From contig JAUCGI010000003.1 of NCBI GenBank assembly GCA_030378035.1, positions 1 to 64,000 of the forward strand: 64,000 bases of DNA, written 5' to 3'. The notes beneath the pieces were generated by a model that was not told the origin of the DNA, made no database searches, and saw only the letters and a program-made list of their open reading frames with translations. The translations under genes and the position numbers were made by a program. The DNA comes from Desulfobacterales bacterium HSG2 (GTDB lineage: Bacteria; Desulfobacterota; Desulfobacteria; Desulfobacterales; 4be13). Of the stretch, positions 15,468 through 23,501 are shown piece after piece (within the stretch, counting starts at the first letter, position 1; each line of letters begins with the position of its first letter).

Positions 15468-17315
15468 TCATTTCTTCCGGCAGGGAACGTCCCCCGCCCA
15501 GAAACGCCTCAGACTCCGCTCATACTGCTCGTAAATCGGGTCGCCATACCGGTCGTGGCACGGCAGGCAGAGGCTCACCTGCGTAATCCGTTTCAGTTCC
15601 TCTTTATTGAAAGGCCGGCTCTGAGGCCGGGAAGTCTGTTGCAATGGTTCTCCTTCCGGCGACACAAAGGCATCCGGTGGAAAATCAATGCCGAGCCCGG
15701 ATTCACGGGACTGGTAAACCGGCTCAAATTCCAGTCCGTCACGGGTGATATTCATGTATCCCTCGCCAAGCCCCAGAACTTTAGGGTCGAGATGACATCC
15801 GGAACACGCCGGCGGCTTTAACGCGGTGGTGTGGGGATCGAAGCTTGCCATGATTAGTGAGCGGAAAGACCGGTCCGGTTCATAATTACCCGAAGCGTCA
15901 AAGGCTTCCAGAAAAACCTGACAGCCCGGGGCAAAGGGGCCGATGCTTCCGTCAGGCCATATCCCCAGAGAGGGCCGGCGAAATCTGAGATAGCTTCGGC
16001 CTTCCACCCATCGCCCGGGCCGTTTCTTACCAGTCAGCCAGTCTTTCTGGCTCACCTGCAGAAAGAGGGTTTCATGGCATCCGTAGCACTGGGGTATCCA
16101 CGCGCTGTGACATGCCTGGCATGAAAGGCGTTTGTGATAAGAGGTTTTGTGGATCTCCGGCATTCCAAGCCTTTTAAAAGGAATCTCCCGGCCGTCCCGC
16201 TTGCGGTAAAGTCTCATCTTTTCTCCCGGCCCAACCCGGAGATGATAGAGAGGACTTCCTTTGGGAGAGATCACAAAGGATTCCGATTGAAAAGGCGGCT
16301 GTCGCTGATTCAGACGGATAAGGCGGTTTCCGGTTTCCGGTTGACGGTTGACGGTTTCCGGTTGACGGTTTCCGGTTTCCGGTTGACGGTTGACGGTTTC
16401 CGGTTCGTGGCAGGTTTCGCAGCGGATGTCAACTTGCTGCTCCTGGTGCGTGTGAATTTTTCCGTCGCCCATGACACCCTTTTCCGTGTGGCAATCGATG
16501 CAGTCCATACCGGCTTTTTTGTGATGCACATCCGGGGGAAGCTCCAAATAGAACCGCCTGCCGGAAAGCCTGCGCTGTCCGGGTCCGCCCTGCTGAAAAG
16601 GCGTTCCGTACCCTTCCGACTCAAAGCGTCCCATGTATGACAAACCGATTCGGGCGGAGCGGTTATGGCATTTGAGGCAGTTTTCATTGGGGATGCGTGT
16701 GGTCAGTTCCGGGTGTCGGAATTTTTTTTCGGACAAATTCTGGGGATCGCCTGAAATCTCTGAAATGTGGCAATCCGTACATCCCCCTCCCCGCCGGCCG
16801 ATTTCGCCGAGTGCGGGATATCGGGGTCTCCATAAATGGCATCCGCCGCACATTTTGCGATAATGATCCAGGGCCAGGCTCTTGCCGGGCACTTGTTCCG
16901 TGAGTTCACGGACATCCTGAACCGTTTCTTTCACATCATGCGGCCACAGGCTCTGCATAACCTTCAGAATCCCCCGATTGGTGGCCATAAGACTCTGCTC
17001 CACCCGTTGCGGGAGGTCCGGGTGGCACGCTTTCTGACCGCATGTCAGCCTGTTAAAGTGCATGTCGCCCGGATTCGCAGCAAGTCCCAAGTGCGCCCTA
17101 TCCTTTTCTCCGGCAAACGGATTGCCCAGATGACAGCAGGCGCAACCCAGCACAGCCACAGGGTGAGAGGGCGAGGGATCGGCTTGGGATTCATGGCACA
17201 CTCCGCAACTGTCAGGCGGAGAAGAAGATGCTTTGTCGCTGGACTCCTCACGCCAAAGAAGAAAGCCGAGAATCAGGATCAAGGTTGATAATGAAAAAAT
17301 TTTAATCTTTCTCAT
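15468..17315 (-). CDS. Membrane-anchored or exported dodecahaem c-type cytochrome
   Basis: 615 residues, with an N-terminal hydrophobic helix (residues 5-20) that may be an uncleaved anchor. Eleven CxxCH sites are readable (CGVCH, CACCH, CGGCH, CTDCH, CLKCH, CIDCH, CETCH, CQACH, CYGCH, CSGCH, CLPCH), plus one CxxxxCH (CGQKACH), giving about twelve haems. Near residues 303-332 a run of PETVNRQPETGNR units separates two haem groups; it is encoded by a simple DNA repeat. The start lies 9 bases after the cytochrome b stop, suggesting one operon. It likely takes electrons from the Rieske/cytochrome b pair. The repeat insertion seems tolerated because the frame is kept. Confidence 0.88.
   Translation of the reverse strand: MRKIKIFSLSTLILILGFLLWREESSDKASSSPPDSCGVCHESQADPSPSHPVAVLGCACCHLGNPFAGEKDRAHLGLAANPGDMHFNRLTCGQKACHPDLPQRVEQSLMATNRGILKVMQSLWPHDVKETVQDVRELTEQVPGKSLALDHYRKMCGGCHLWRPRYPALGEIGRRGGGCTDCHISEISGDPQNLSEKKFRHPELTTRIPNENCLKCHNRSARIGLSYMGRFESEGYGTPFQQGGPGQRRLSGRRFYLELPPDVHHKKAGMDCIDCHTEKGVMGDGKIHTHQEQQVDIRCETCHEPETVNRQPETGNRQPETVNRQPETGNRLIRLNQRQPPFQSESFVISPKGSPLYHLRVGPGEKMRLYRKRDGREIPFKRLGMPEIHKTSYHKRLSCQACHSAWIPQCYGCHETLFLQVSQKDWLTGKKRPGRWVEGRSYLRFRRPSLGIWPDGSIGPFAPGCQVFLEAFDASGNYEPDRSFRSLIMASFDPHTTALKPPACSGCHLDPKVLGLGEGYMNITRDGLEFEPVYQSRESGLGIDFPPDAFVSPEGEPLQQTSRPQSRPFNKEELKRITQVSLCLPCHDRYGDPIYEQYERSLRRFWAGDVPCRKK
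16324..16405. repeat. In-gene GGTTTCC/GGTTGAC simple repeat
   Basis: Units GGTTTCC and GGTTGAC (7 bp) alternate about eleven times inside the dodecahaem gene and encode the PETVNRQPETGNR linker. The unit resembles the TTGACGG array at 18240-18280, so the same kind of simple repeat has expanded in coding and non-coding DNA. Total length is a multiple of three. Confidence 0.8.
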
Positions 17316-17324
17316 TTCTTGCTC

Positions 17325-18242
17325 TTAAAGCCACGCCGCAACAAGAATCATCCCGTGAATCAGCCATGCGGCCATAGTCAGCCTCTTTCCCCATTTTGAG
17401 AGTTTCGGAGGCGCAAACGGGAGAAGGGCTGTCAGCAGCAGAGGAATCACAGGCCATATCACGCCTGCCCACAGGGGCGGCACCTGACGCAAAAGCAACT
17501 GAACGCCGTGAAAGAACCAGGGGCCGCTGATGTGAGAAATCTCCATATAAGGCGGTATATCCGGGGGAAGCGGAAAAAAAGTGGCAAGGAGAGCCAAAAA
17601 TGCCATAAAAGGCCATCCCCAGTCCCCGCGGGGTAACAGACGTCTGGTGTGGCGGTCCAGAAGGAAAATCACCGTCAGGGGCAATATGACCGTGTGGTAA
17701 AGATACGGAAGAAGGAAAAACTCCTCCCCGGGTCTCAGAAGCATCCGGGCCAATCCTGAGCCGATGAGAGGTATTTCCTGAGCCAGATGATACATGACCT
17801 CTCCTGCCAGAATCCCTTCTTTGTCTCCCTTGAGTATGAAACCTGTGAAGAGGAGGGGAAAACCGAGTGAGAAGAGCAGAACAAGGCGGCTCCATTCCTT
17901 TGGCCGGATTCGGCGATAGGTTTCTTTCAGAAAATGCTCCAGTACATGGGCAAAGCTCAGAATCAGGAAGCACTGACCCGCGAGATAGTGCAGTTTCCGA
18001 AGAAAATCGCCATAAGGCAGCCACCCGGAAATCTTTGAGACCGACTTAAACACATCTCCCCACGGACGATAGTGAAAGGAGAGGATCACACCCGTGAGCA
18101 GGGCGACGTGAAATGCCCACAATGCCAGTTGTCCGTAGTTTGTCCGTGGTCCGTTGTCCGTGGTCCGTTGTCCGTGGTTGTTGTCCGTGGTCTGTTGTCC
18201 GTAGTCTGCTGTTTGTTGCAATGAACGACGGACAACTGTCAA
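17325..18242 (-). CDS. Cytochrome b (N-terminal bc1/b6-type) subunit
   Basis: Up to 305 residues. Membrane helices are visible from about residue 39 (LALWAFHVALLTGVILSF), and histidines for two b haems sit on two helices: KLHYLAG with FAHVLEH, and MYHLAQEIP with YLYHTVILP. This places it in the cytochrome b family of quinol-oxidising complexes. Further hydrophobic helices follow at the C-terminus. Residues 1-38 are low-complexity (TTDNNHGQRTTDNG-like) and are encoded by an intergenic TGTCCGTGG repeat. The only start in that part is TTG 18242, so the repeat may have replaced the native 5' end and the real start is uncertain. A Rieske gene lies immediately upstream and a multihaem cytochrome downstream. 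Confidence 0.85.
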   Translation of the reverse strand: MTVVRRSLQQTADYGQQTTDNNHGQRTTDNGPRTNYGQLALWAFHVALLTGVILSFHYRPWGDVFKSVSKISGWLPYGDFLRKLHYLAGQCFLILSFAHVLEHFLKETYRRIRPKEWSRLVLLFSLGFPLLFTGFILKGDKEGILAGEVMYHLAQEIPLIGSGLARMLLRPGEEFFLLPYLYHTVILPLTVIFLLDRHTRRLLPRGDWGWPFMAFLALLATFFPLPPDIPPYMEISHISGPWFFHGVQLLLRQVPPLWAGVIWPVIPLLLTALLPFAPPKLSKWGKRLTMAAWLIHGMILVAAWL

Positions 18243-18285
18243 CCGTCAACCGTCAACCGTCAACCGTCAACCGTCAAAATATAAC
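18126..18285. repeat. Simple-repeat array at the Rieske/cytochrome b junction
   Basis: Two arrays abut: TTGTCCGTGGTCCG-type units (18126-18215) and CCGTCAA units (18237-18277). The first array supplies the N-terminal codons of cytochrome b. The second includes the Rieske stop codon (TGA within the TTGACGG unit). Translation signals of both genes therefore lie in repeat DNA. Confidence 0.75.
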
Positions 18286-18666
18286 TTTGTAACCTTCGCA
18301 TTCGTGATCCTGCCGAAGTTCCAGAACTGTCATCTCTTTTTTCGCGGGGCCCTTTAGACGGTGGCCTTTCAGAGAGAACTGTGAACCGTGGCATGGGCAT
18401 TGGAAACGGCGATCCGCGGCATTATAGGCCAACTGACACCCTAAGTGGGGACAGCGGGCAGAGAGGGCGAGGAGTCCGCTTTTTACGCCTATGAGATACA
18501 CTCCGCTGTTAAAAATAACCTGGCCATCCCGCGGCCGCTCAGAAAAAGATACGCTGAGGGGAGAAGAGGCGGATCCGCAGATATATTTCCAGATCATATA
18601 AAAAAAGCCTCCTCCTGCCAGATATTGAAGCAACTGTTCACAGGATTCTCTTCGTGTCATCTCCAT
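18274..18666 (-). CDS. Rieske 2Fe-2S protein
   Basis: About 130 residues from ATG 18666. The longer in-frame start at 18768 falls inside a palindromic element and is rejected. An N-terminal membrane anchor (LLQYLAGGGFFYMIWKYI) is followed by the Rieske fold with ligands CPHLGC and CPCHGS (CxH...CxxH pattern) and a short C-terminal strand region. The protein passes electrons from quinol to cytochrome c in a bc-type complex with the cytochrome b encoded directly downstream. The stop codon lies inside the CCGTCAA repeat array. The protein is small for the family but complete in ligands. Confidence 0.86.
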   Translation of the reverse strand: MEMTRRESCEQLLQYLAGGGFFYMIWKYICGSASSPLSVSFSERPRDGQVIFNSGVYLIGVKSGLLALSARCPHLGCQLAYNAADRRFQCPCHGSQFSLKGHRLKGPAKKEMTVLELRQDHECEGYKVIF

Positions 18667-18754
18667 TTTCGTTGAATACCGGTGAACACTCAATTTTATC
18701 AATCTGATGAATGACTTGTTCACATCATCTTTTGCTTGTTCAGCAGATCTTTTT

Positions 18755-18917
18755 AAGGGGTGTCCCATCTTTTACTTCGGCAGCATTCCGGTTAGTGCGG
18801 CATTCCGGCTCCGTATCTACAAGGATTAGCGATAAGAAAAGGATTTTCATGTCTGAGCCGCATCCTTTTCTTATCGCTAATCCTTGTAGATATACAGTAA
18901 AAGATGGGACACCCCTT
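18755..18917. mobile_element. 163-bp palindromic MITE-like element
   Basis: Outer arms 18755-18776 and 18896-18917 form a perfect 22-bp inverted repeat (AAGGGGTGTCCCATC...). An inner perfect 31-bp inverted repeat (18814-18844 and 18862-18892) surrounds a 17-base loop. There is no coding capacity. It sits between the truncated parA and the Rieske gene and overlaps the false upstream start of the latter. The double inverted repeat suggests a folded-back non-autonomous element, or two element ends brought together. Confidence 0.7.
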
Positions 18918-18972
18918 TTTAAATGGTTAAGAGATATGTTTTTGGCCATCGGATTGTAATCTCTCTGAAACA

Positions 18973-19590
18973 TTAAGCCTGTCCTGATCCACATAATATG
19001 GGGTTTTGTTTTGCATATTTTTCCCTAAAATCACGCATTGAGCTAACGAGTAAAGGAAGACCTATGGTTGACAGATATTCCGGTCTTACCGGAACTAAAA
19101 TATAATCACTTGCCAGATAAGCCGATATAGTAAAGACTGATTCGGTTGGCGGGCAATCAATTAAAATGATATCGTATTCGCTTTCAACTTTCTTTAAATA
19201 TCTTTGTAGTAAATATTCCTTCTGAGCAGGGTTTTTTAAAGACAAAGATAGTTCCAAACGGGAAGGTATCAAATCAATTCCGCCCCCGCCACGTATTCTG
19301 GCAACAGCTATGAGTACATCTTTCGGATCAAATCCTTTTATTTTTCCTGTGGGGGTTTTTGTGTGTTGCTCAAAAATTTCCCATATCGTCGGATTCTCAT
19401 CCCTGAGCATTTGAGCATACCTTTCTACACCGATAAGATACTGGCTGGCATTAAATTGGGGATCAAGATCAACTACCAACACTTTTTTCAGCCAATCTTC
19501 ATAGGCTGCAAAATGCCATGCCAGATTAATCGTTAATGTGGATTTCCCTACCCTACCTTTCATATTTATAAGAGAAATAGTCTTTGCCAT
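18973..19590 (-). pseudogene. ParA/Soj-like ATPase, truncated at the C-terminus
   Basis: 205 residues. The deviant Walker A reads KGRVGKST (residues 11-18) where the family has KGGVGKST, an arginine replacing a glycine. VLVVDLDPQFNAS (A' motif) and DIILIDCPPTES (Walker B) are present. The normal family length is about 250-300; here the frame ends after KYAKQNPILCGSGQA. Just downstream (18755-18917) lies the palindromic element, so a rearrangement probably removed the end. ParA proteins segregate DNA or position cargo with a ParB partner; none is visible. Function is doubtful, though the nucleotide-binding core is largely intact. Confidence 0.72.
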
Positions 19591-19664
19591 ACTTATTACT
19601 CAAGATATTTCTTTTTTTAATTTAGTCCTGATTCGTTAAATAAATAAACATTCTATCTGTCAAA

Positions 19665-20216
19665 CTATAGCTCAGAAATACTGATCATTTTCTCCGCGTT
19701 CTCATCGGGACGCATCGCTTTTTCCATGTTTCTGAACCAGGGAAGTTTATGTTTTATCTTCCCGAAAAGGATATGAATGAGTATGTAAAGTGGGATGAAT
19801 GTGAATGTGTAACCGACTGACTCACCGATTAGCGGGACATGTAACGGCAACAAAAATTCGACTTCGGCAAATCTCGTCTGCATCCATCCCAGGGCAAAGG
19901 GAACCGGCCACAGGGATGAAATTCCTATGGCAATCTGTCCGAAGAAATACTTGCCGAATGCCTCATTTGCCTCTTTGTTGCAGGCTTTGTACGCGGCTTT
20001 GTCTTTTGCGGCCAGAGCATGCATGGAGAGATTATGCATCCTGATCATTTCTTTGTTGTCACTGCCAATCCGTTTTTTATTGAGCATGAAAGCCGCATAC
20101 ACGGTGATCTGCCCAACGACAACACAGATAAGCGCGAGGACCGATGTTCCCAGAAAATATCCGACAATGGGGATTTCGGGTATTCGGTAAAAATAAATTA
20201 AAAAACTGTCAATCAT
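19665..20216 (-). CDS. Small integral membrane protein, function unknown
   Basis: 183 residues with hydrophobic helices at about 17-44, 90-108 and 125-152 and a charged cytoplasmic loop (RMHNLSMHALAAKDKAAYKA) between the first two. This three-helix plan with a long helical loop is reminiscent of EMC3/Oxa1-type insertases, but I see no decisive motif and do not assign that role. The gene follows the TauE/SafE permease on the same strand across a heptamer hairpin array, so both may be transcribed together. The C-terminus is hydrophilic. No signal peptide is evident. Confidence 0.55.
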   Translation of the reverse strand: MIDSFLIYFYRIPEIPIVGYFLGTSVLALICVVVGQITVYAAFMLNKKRIGSDNKEMIRMHNLSMHALAAKDKAAYKACNKEANEAFGKYFFGQIAIGISSLWPVPFALGWMQTRFAEVEFLLPLHVPLIGESVGYTFTFIPLYILIHILFGKIKHKLPWFRNMEKAMRPDENAEKMISISEL

Positions 20217-20218
20217 AA

Positions 20219-20358
20219 TGAGGGTTAAGTTTTAAGGGTTAAGGGTTAAGGGGTTTAAGGTTTAAGGGTTAAGGGTTAAGGGTTAAGGGTAAGTTTTAAG
20301 GGTAAGGTATCTGCCTTAACCCTTATCCCCCTTAACCCTTAACCCTATCCTTTATCCT
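20219..20358. repeat. TTAAGGG heptamer hairpin array
   Basis: GGGTTAA-type heptamers (about ten, 20221-20310) are followed by the complementary CCCTTAA units (20314-20355), leaving a short asymmetrical loop near ATCTGC. The array runs from the TauE gene stop (20359) to the next gene start (20216). It would fold into one long stem in RNA, so it may act as an intercistronic stabiliser or attenuator. Confidence 0.85.
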
Positions 20359-21528
20359 TTAAAACGGCGGTACGATGCTGTAACCAAGGAATCCCTTTGT
20401 TGTATAGCGAAGTCCCACATAGACAGCCAGCACCACAAATATCCGCTTGAGCCAGATATCCGGTATGTATTTCGAAGTCCTGGGGCCGATCATTGAGCCC
20501 ACAAAAATCCCTATCAGTTCAACGCCGATCAGGGGCCAGTATATTGCAATCCCCTTGACGACCATATAGGTGAAGATGCTTATGATCATGCCCACAAGAA
20601 CGGTGAGCGCGGATGTCCCGGCCACCAGAAACATGGGAAGATTGGCAATGCTTGTCAGAAACGGCACAAACAGAAAACCGCCGCCGATTCCCAGAAATGA
20701 GGCGACAGCAGCGATAAAAAATCCGCCGATAATGGGGATTACGGGTTTGAAACTGAAATCCACACCGTAAAAGGTGAAGCTGATCTTACCGATTCCCCAT
20801 TCTGTCACCTTCACGCCCTTATCTTCTGTTGAAACACCTTCCCCTTTAATATGCGCCTCTTCAAATGCCTGAGCCGCGGCTTTGGATTCTTTCTTCTTTG
20901 CCTGTCCTTTTGGGGTGGTTTCATAGAAAAGGAAGCCGCCAATGATAAAGACAATGAGGCCGAAATAGCCGATATACGCTTTGAGGGATATCTTTCCGGC
21001 TGTGATAATCGGTACAAGGATACTTCCTCCCACAGAACCGATGGCCAGAGCGATTCCCAGGGGCAGAACCAGTCTGCCCATTTTATAATAGTTGAAACTC
21101 GAAACAGCGGCGCTCAGTCCGACCATCCACTGGTTGGACACACGGATGCTGTCAGTTATGAACTTGTTTAACACAGGAGAGGTCTTTTTAAACGTCTTTC
21201 CGTAATCAGCCAAGCCGAACACGGTGATATGTCCCACCCCTGCCATGATACCGCCGAACGCGCCGACAGTGGAGAATATCCAGCCGACCCAGATGGCCCA
21301 CAGAAATCCGACAATCAGCATCGGTTTGGGCGCGCCGGGTATTCCGAGAAAACCGGGTTCGGCCTTGGGGTCAATCTGCCCCTTTTCGGCACCTTGCGGT
21401 GTTTTTGCAATAGCCTCCTGAAGCTTGTCGGCATAAGCCGTGTCGGTCAGCAGCAGAGGGGAAACAACAGATACGACAAACAACGATACACAAAAGACGG
21501 TAAAAAGAATTCTCAGATGTTGGTTCAT
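20359..21528 (-). CDS. TauE/SafE-family sulfite/organosulfonate exporter-like permease
   Basis: About 389 residues from ATG 21528, which has GGAGG 8 bases upstream; the longer in-frame start at 21561 is less likely. A signal-like helix (RILFTVFCVSLFVVSVV) precedes the first TauE/SafE half (GFLWAIWVGWIFSTVGAFGG) with several membrane helices. A hydrophilic loop (about residues 215-260, rich in K and E) leads to the second half, which repeats the motif as FLGIGGGFLFVPFLTS. The internal two-fold repeat is typical of the family, which exports sulfite, sulfonates or related anions. In a sulfate reducer a sulfur-anion role is plausible but not shown by the sequence. The unusual N-terminal extension is also seen in Desulfobacterota homologues as I remember them. 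Confidence 0.85.
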   Translation of the reverse strand: MNQHLRILFTVFCVSLFVVSVVSPLLLTDTAYADKLQEAIAKTPQGAEKGQIDPKAEPGFLGIPGAPKPMLIVGFLWAIWVGWIFSTVGAFGGIMAGVGHITVFGLADYGKTFKKTSPVLNKFITDSIRVSNQWMVGLSAAVSSFNYYKMGRLVLPLGIALAIGSVGGSILVPIITAGKISLKAYIGYFGLIVFIIGGFLFYETTPKGQAKKKESKAAAQAFEEAHIKGEGVSTEDKGVKVTEWGIGKISFTFYGVDFSFKPVIPIIGGFFIAAVASFLGIGGGFLFVPFLTSIANLPMFLVAGTSALTVLVGMIISIFTYMVVKGIAIYWPLIGVELIGIFVGSMIGPRTSKYIPDIWLKRIFVVLAVYVGLRYTTKGFLGYSIVPPF

Positions 21529-21632
21529 CAGTTTTCCTCCATAATAAATAGTTTGAATCATTAATTGATCCGTTTGGTTAATAACCCCATTGATAAAATT
21601 TATTCTGTTTATCTATCACCCCCCTTTTACAA

Positions 21633-21806
21633 TGCAACCTAAATTGAGCGGTTTTTTGAGCTGAATACAACTCTCATTCAGCAAGACCGGGATAACAGCG
21701 GTTTCCTAATTTTAACCCGCCGGGTTAAAATCACAAAACATGCAGTGCCAGGCTTGCTGGGCATCTGATCGCTTTTTGCCGATAAGAATCGCTCAATTTA
21801 GGTGCA
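21633..21806. mobile_element. 174-bp inverted-repeat element (MITE-like)
   Basis: The ends TGCAACCTAAATTGAGCG (21633-21650) and CGCTCAATTTAGGTGCA (21790-21806) are reverse complements with one extra base. In the centre a perfect palindrome, ATTTTAACCCG-C-CGGGTTAAAAT, spans 21709-21731. No gene is present. It sits upstream of the TauE/SafE gene, so it could also carry a regulatory site, but its termini suggest a small non-autonomous transposable element. Confidence 0.6.
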
Positions 21807-21947
21807 AGATTAACGGTAATTGTTCGTTAAATACTTATCCATAAATTTTTCTGTTCTCACCTTTGTGCCTTTCTTTGCGCCTTAGCGCCTTTGCGTGAGA
21901 TATGAAATGCCGGAAAATTTATGGCCAGCTACTTATATTTTTCCACA

Positions 21948-22020
21948 TCGTAATGATCTGATTGACCGGATTGAAATTGGCTGAAAATTTTCAGGACCAG
22001 TTCCGAGGCAAGCAGCATTA
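21948..22020 (-). pseudogene. C-terminal fragment of the 151-residue hypothetical gene (49270-49725)
   Basis: The DNA matches about 49310-49383 with scattered changes and a small insertion, covering the coding end that contains the LKILSQFQSDHCDVEEY region. It lies just downstream of a HicB-like gene, the same order as at 49.3-49.9 kb, so a whole gene pair was duplicated and this member mostly lost. Confidence 0.6.
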
Positions 22021-22021
22021 C

Positions 22022-22249
22022 CTAACTCCCGTGTACTTCTTTCATAGGCCGGATAGACGGAATCGGAAGCGGGTGTCCTTCAGATTCGAAATGCTGAATA
22101 ACATCTTCAATAACTTCACATAATTCGCCATATAATTTTACCGGGTCATCACCATGCATGCCGGTAATCAGATCAGGGCATTTTCCAATGTAAACATGAT
22201 CTTCCTCGCTCCATTCCACCCATTTGTGATAACGATCAATTGCTTTCAT
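22022..22249 (-). CDS. HicB-like antitoxin
   Basis: 75 residues with the HicB-like N-terminal fold: YHKWVEWSEEDHVYIGKCPD, LITGMHGDDPVKLYGELCEV, then a helix and a short proline-rich tail. HicB proteins neutralise HicA RNA-binding toxins; no HicA is visible, and the start overlaps an upstream 39-codon ORF by four bases (ATGA). It lacks the C-terminal DNA-binding domain of many HicB proteins. GAGGAGG lies 5-11 bases upstream of the start. A truncated relative is at 49744-49909. Confidence 0.65.
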   Translation of the reverse strand: MKAIDRYHKWVEWSEEDHVYIGKCPDLITGMHGDDPVKLYGELCEVIEDVIQHFESEGHPLPIPSIRPMKEVHGS

Positions 22250-22365
22250 AATTTCACCTCCTCTATGGCTTGTTCCACCTGTCGTTCCTGGTAAGATTTG
22301 GCATCATTTCCTGATTTGCCACTAATATTGGATCTGGGAACATACCAATATGTGGGAATACGCAT
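22246..22365 (-). CDS. Small ORF overlapping the HicB-like gene (39 codons)
   Basis: ATG 22365 opens MRIPTYWYVPRSNISGKSGN and ends with QEREQ-like polar residues and VKL; its TGA overlaps the HicB start (ATGA), suggesting coupled translation. AAAGGAGGTG precedes the ATG by about 13 bases. It does not resemble HicA. It could be a small toxin or leader peptide, or chance. The coding call rests only on the overlap and the ribosome-binding site. Confidence 0.4.
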   Translation of the reverse strand: MRIPTYWYVPRSNISGKSGNDAKSYQERQVEQAIEEVKL

Positions 22366-22512
22366 GTTAAGTCGTTTATCACCTCCTTTCAACAGTTAAG
22401 TACATGGTCATAAATTTTCCGACAGATAACAGCACATGCCGGAACTCTGCATCTCACACAAAGGCACAAAGGCACAAAAATAACACAGCTTTCAGTTTTT
22501 CCATCCTTACCT

Positions 22513-23259
22513 TCACCGGACAAACAACCTGACCCGATCTGAAAAGAGTTTGGTGCAGGCGGGACAGTATTTGTGATTTTTCTTCACATCCGGATGTTCC
22601 ACCGTGCGATCTTCGACATGCTTGAGAAAGGCGGTGGTTCCAAAAAGTATGCCGCATCCTTCGCACCGCTCCAGCGGATGTCTGCCGATCAGTTCGTCCC
22701 TGACAGAGATCGTTCTGACATTTTCCACATCATCCATCCGGATGGCCTTGGTGGGGCAGATATTCACGCAGGTTCCGCAGCCGATACAGCGACCCTCCAC
22801 CGGCGTAACATAACTTTTCCCATCTCGTTTCTCCATCTTCAGCGCGCCCGGCCCCACGATCTCCTTGCAGACCTGAATGCACAGCCGGCAACGGATACAG
22901 CCATCCGGCGGAGGCCCCAGATCGATGCCGCAGGTTTTGGCCAGATTTCTGATCAGCTCGGACTGAGGTGCCATACTCAGGAGTTTATGAAAAGCCCGGG
23001 TTCGGGCCTCGGTAACGATCTTCCCTTTGGTCTGAACGGATAGCCCTTCCTTCACTTTGAAGATGCAGGAGAGCGTGGTGATCTGCCGGCCGCTTATGTC
23101 TGAAATTTCAACTGTACACAGCTTGCACGAGCCTGAAGGCCTGAGCGCCGGATGATAGCAAAGGGTGGGAATGGCTACGCCGTTATTTTTGGCCGCCTGA
23201 AGAACGGTCGCGCCTTCCTCTGTCTGATATTCCTCTCCGTCTATCGTGATGCTGATCAT
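22513..23259 (-). CDS. HoxU/NuoG-N-like 2Fe-2S and 4Fe-4S electron-transfer protein
   Basis: 248 residues. The N-terminal 2Fe-2S ferredoxin fold has C34-x10-C-x2-C (CYHPALRPSGSCKLC) and a fourth cysteine in TTLSC. A NuoG-type helical region follows, then two 4Fe-4S motifs, CIRCRLCIQVCKE and CIGCGTCVNICP, and a C-terminal cysteine region (CEGCG...YCPAC) that resembles the tail of the GltD-like protein at 50069. Such proteins form the electron entry of NAD(P)H-linked formate dehydrogenases and hydrogenases. No catalytic subunit is adjacent; the GltD-like gene 27 kb away on the same strand is the likely partner, separated by the defence island. Confidence 0.85.
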   Translation of the reverse strand: MISITIDGEEYQTEEGATVLQAAKNNGVAIPTLCYHPALRPSGSCKLCTVEISDISGRQITTLSCIFKVKEGLSVQTKGKIVTEARTRAFHKLLSMAPQSELIRNLAKTCGIDLGPPPDGCIRCRLCIQVCKEIVGPGALKMEKRDGKSYVTPVEGRCIGCGTCVNICPTKAIRMDDVENVRTISVRDELIGRHPLERCEGCGILFGTTAFLKHVEDRTVEHPDVKKNHKYCPACTKLFSDRVRLFVR

Positions 23260-23477
23260 TTTTCCTGACCCTCCAGAATCCGGAGGCAGTCCTGGGGAAA
23301 CCGGTGGGTTCCTCTCCCGTCCAGGGTCACCTCCACGAGCGCGTCCGGATCATTGATAGCGGTGTCCGGATCCGTTATGATGCCGTGGCAGCCGATATAT
23401 TCGTCCATGTAACTCTCCCATACCTCCTCTTTTGATTTTCTGAATACTTCTATTTTCTGTCCCTTGCGGAATGTCAT
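23256..23477 (-). CDS. Small conserved-looking protein, unknown
   Basis: About 73 residues from ATG 23477, with GAGGAG upstream. The stop overlaps the HoxU-like start by four bases, indicating translational coupling. The sequence (RKGQKIEVFRKSKEEVWESY, then GCHGIITDPDTAINDPDALV and VTLDGRGTHRFPQDCLRI) suggests a small beta-barrel of SH3-like type, but I do not recognise a family. Its coupling implies a role with the Fe-S protein. It is the last gene before the defence island. Confidence 0.65.
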   Translation of the reverse strand: MTFRKGQKIEVFRKSKEEVWESYMDEYIGCHGIITDPDTAINDPDALVEVTLDGRGTHRFPQDCLRILEGQEK

Positions 23478-23501
23478 TCTTAATCTCCTCAAAATTTGTT
23501 G

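Noticed and set aside
18667-18768. Longer Rieske protein starting at 18768
   Set aside because: The ATG and first codons fall inside the inverted repeat of the palindromic element; the conserved membrane anchor starts after 18666.
20219-20358. Telomere-like TTAAGGG repeat marking a replicon end
   Set aside because: The array is mirrored into a hairpin between two ordinary genes and resembles other internal arrays with different units.
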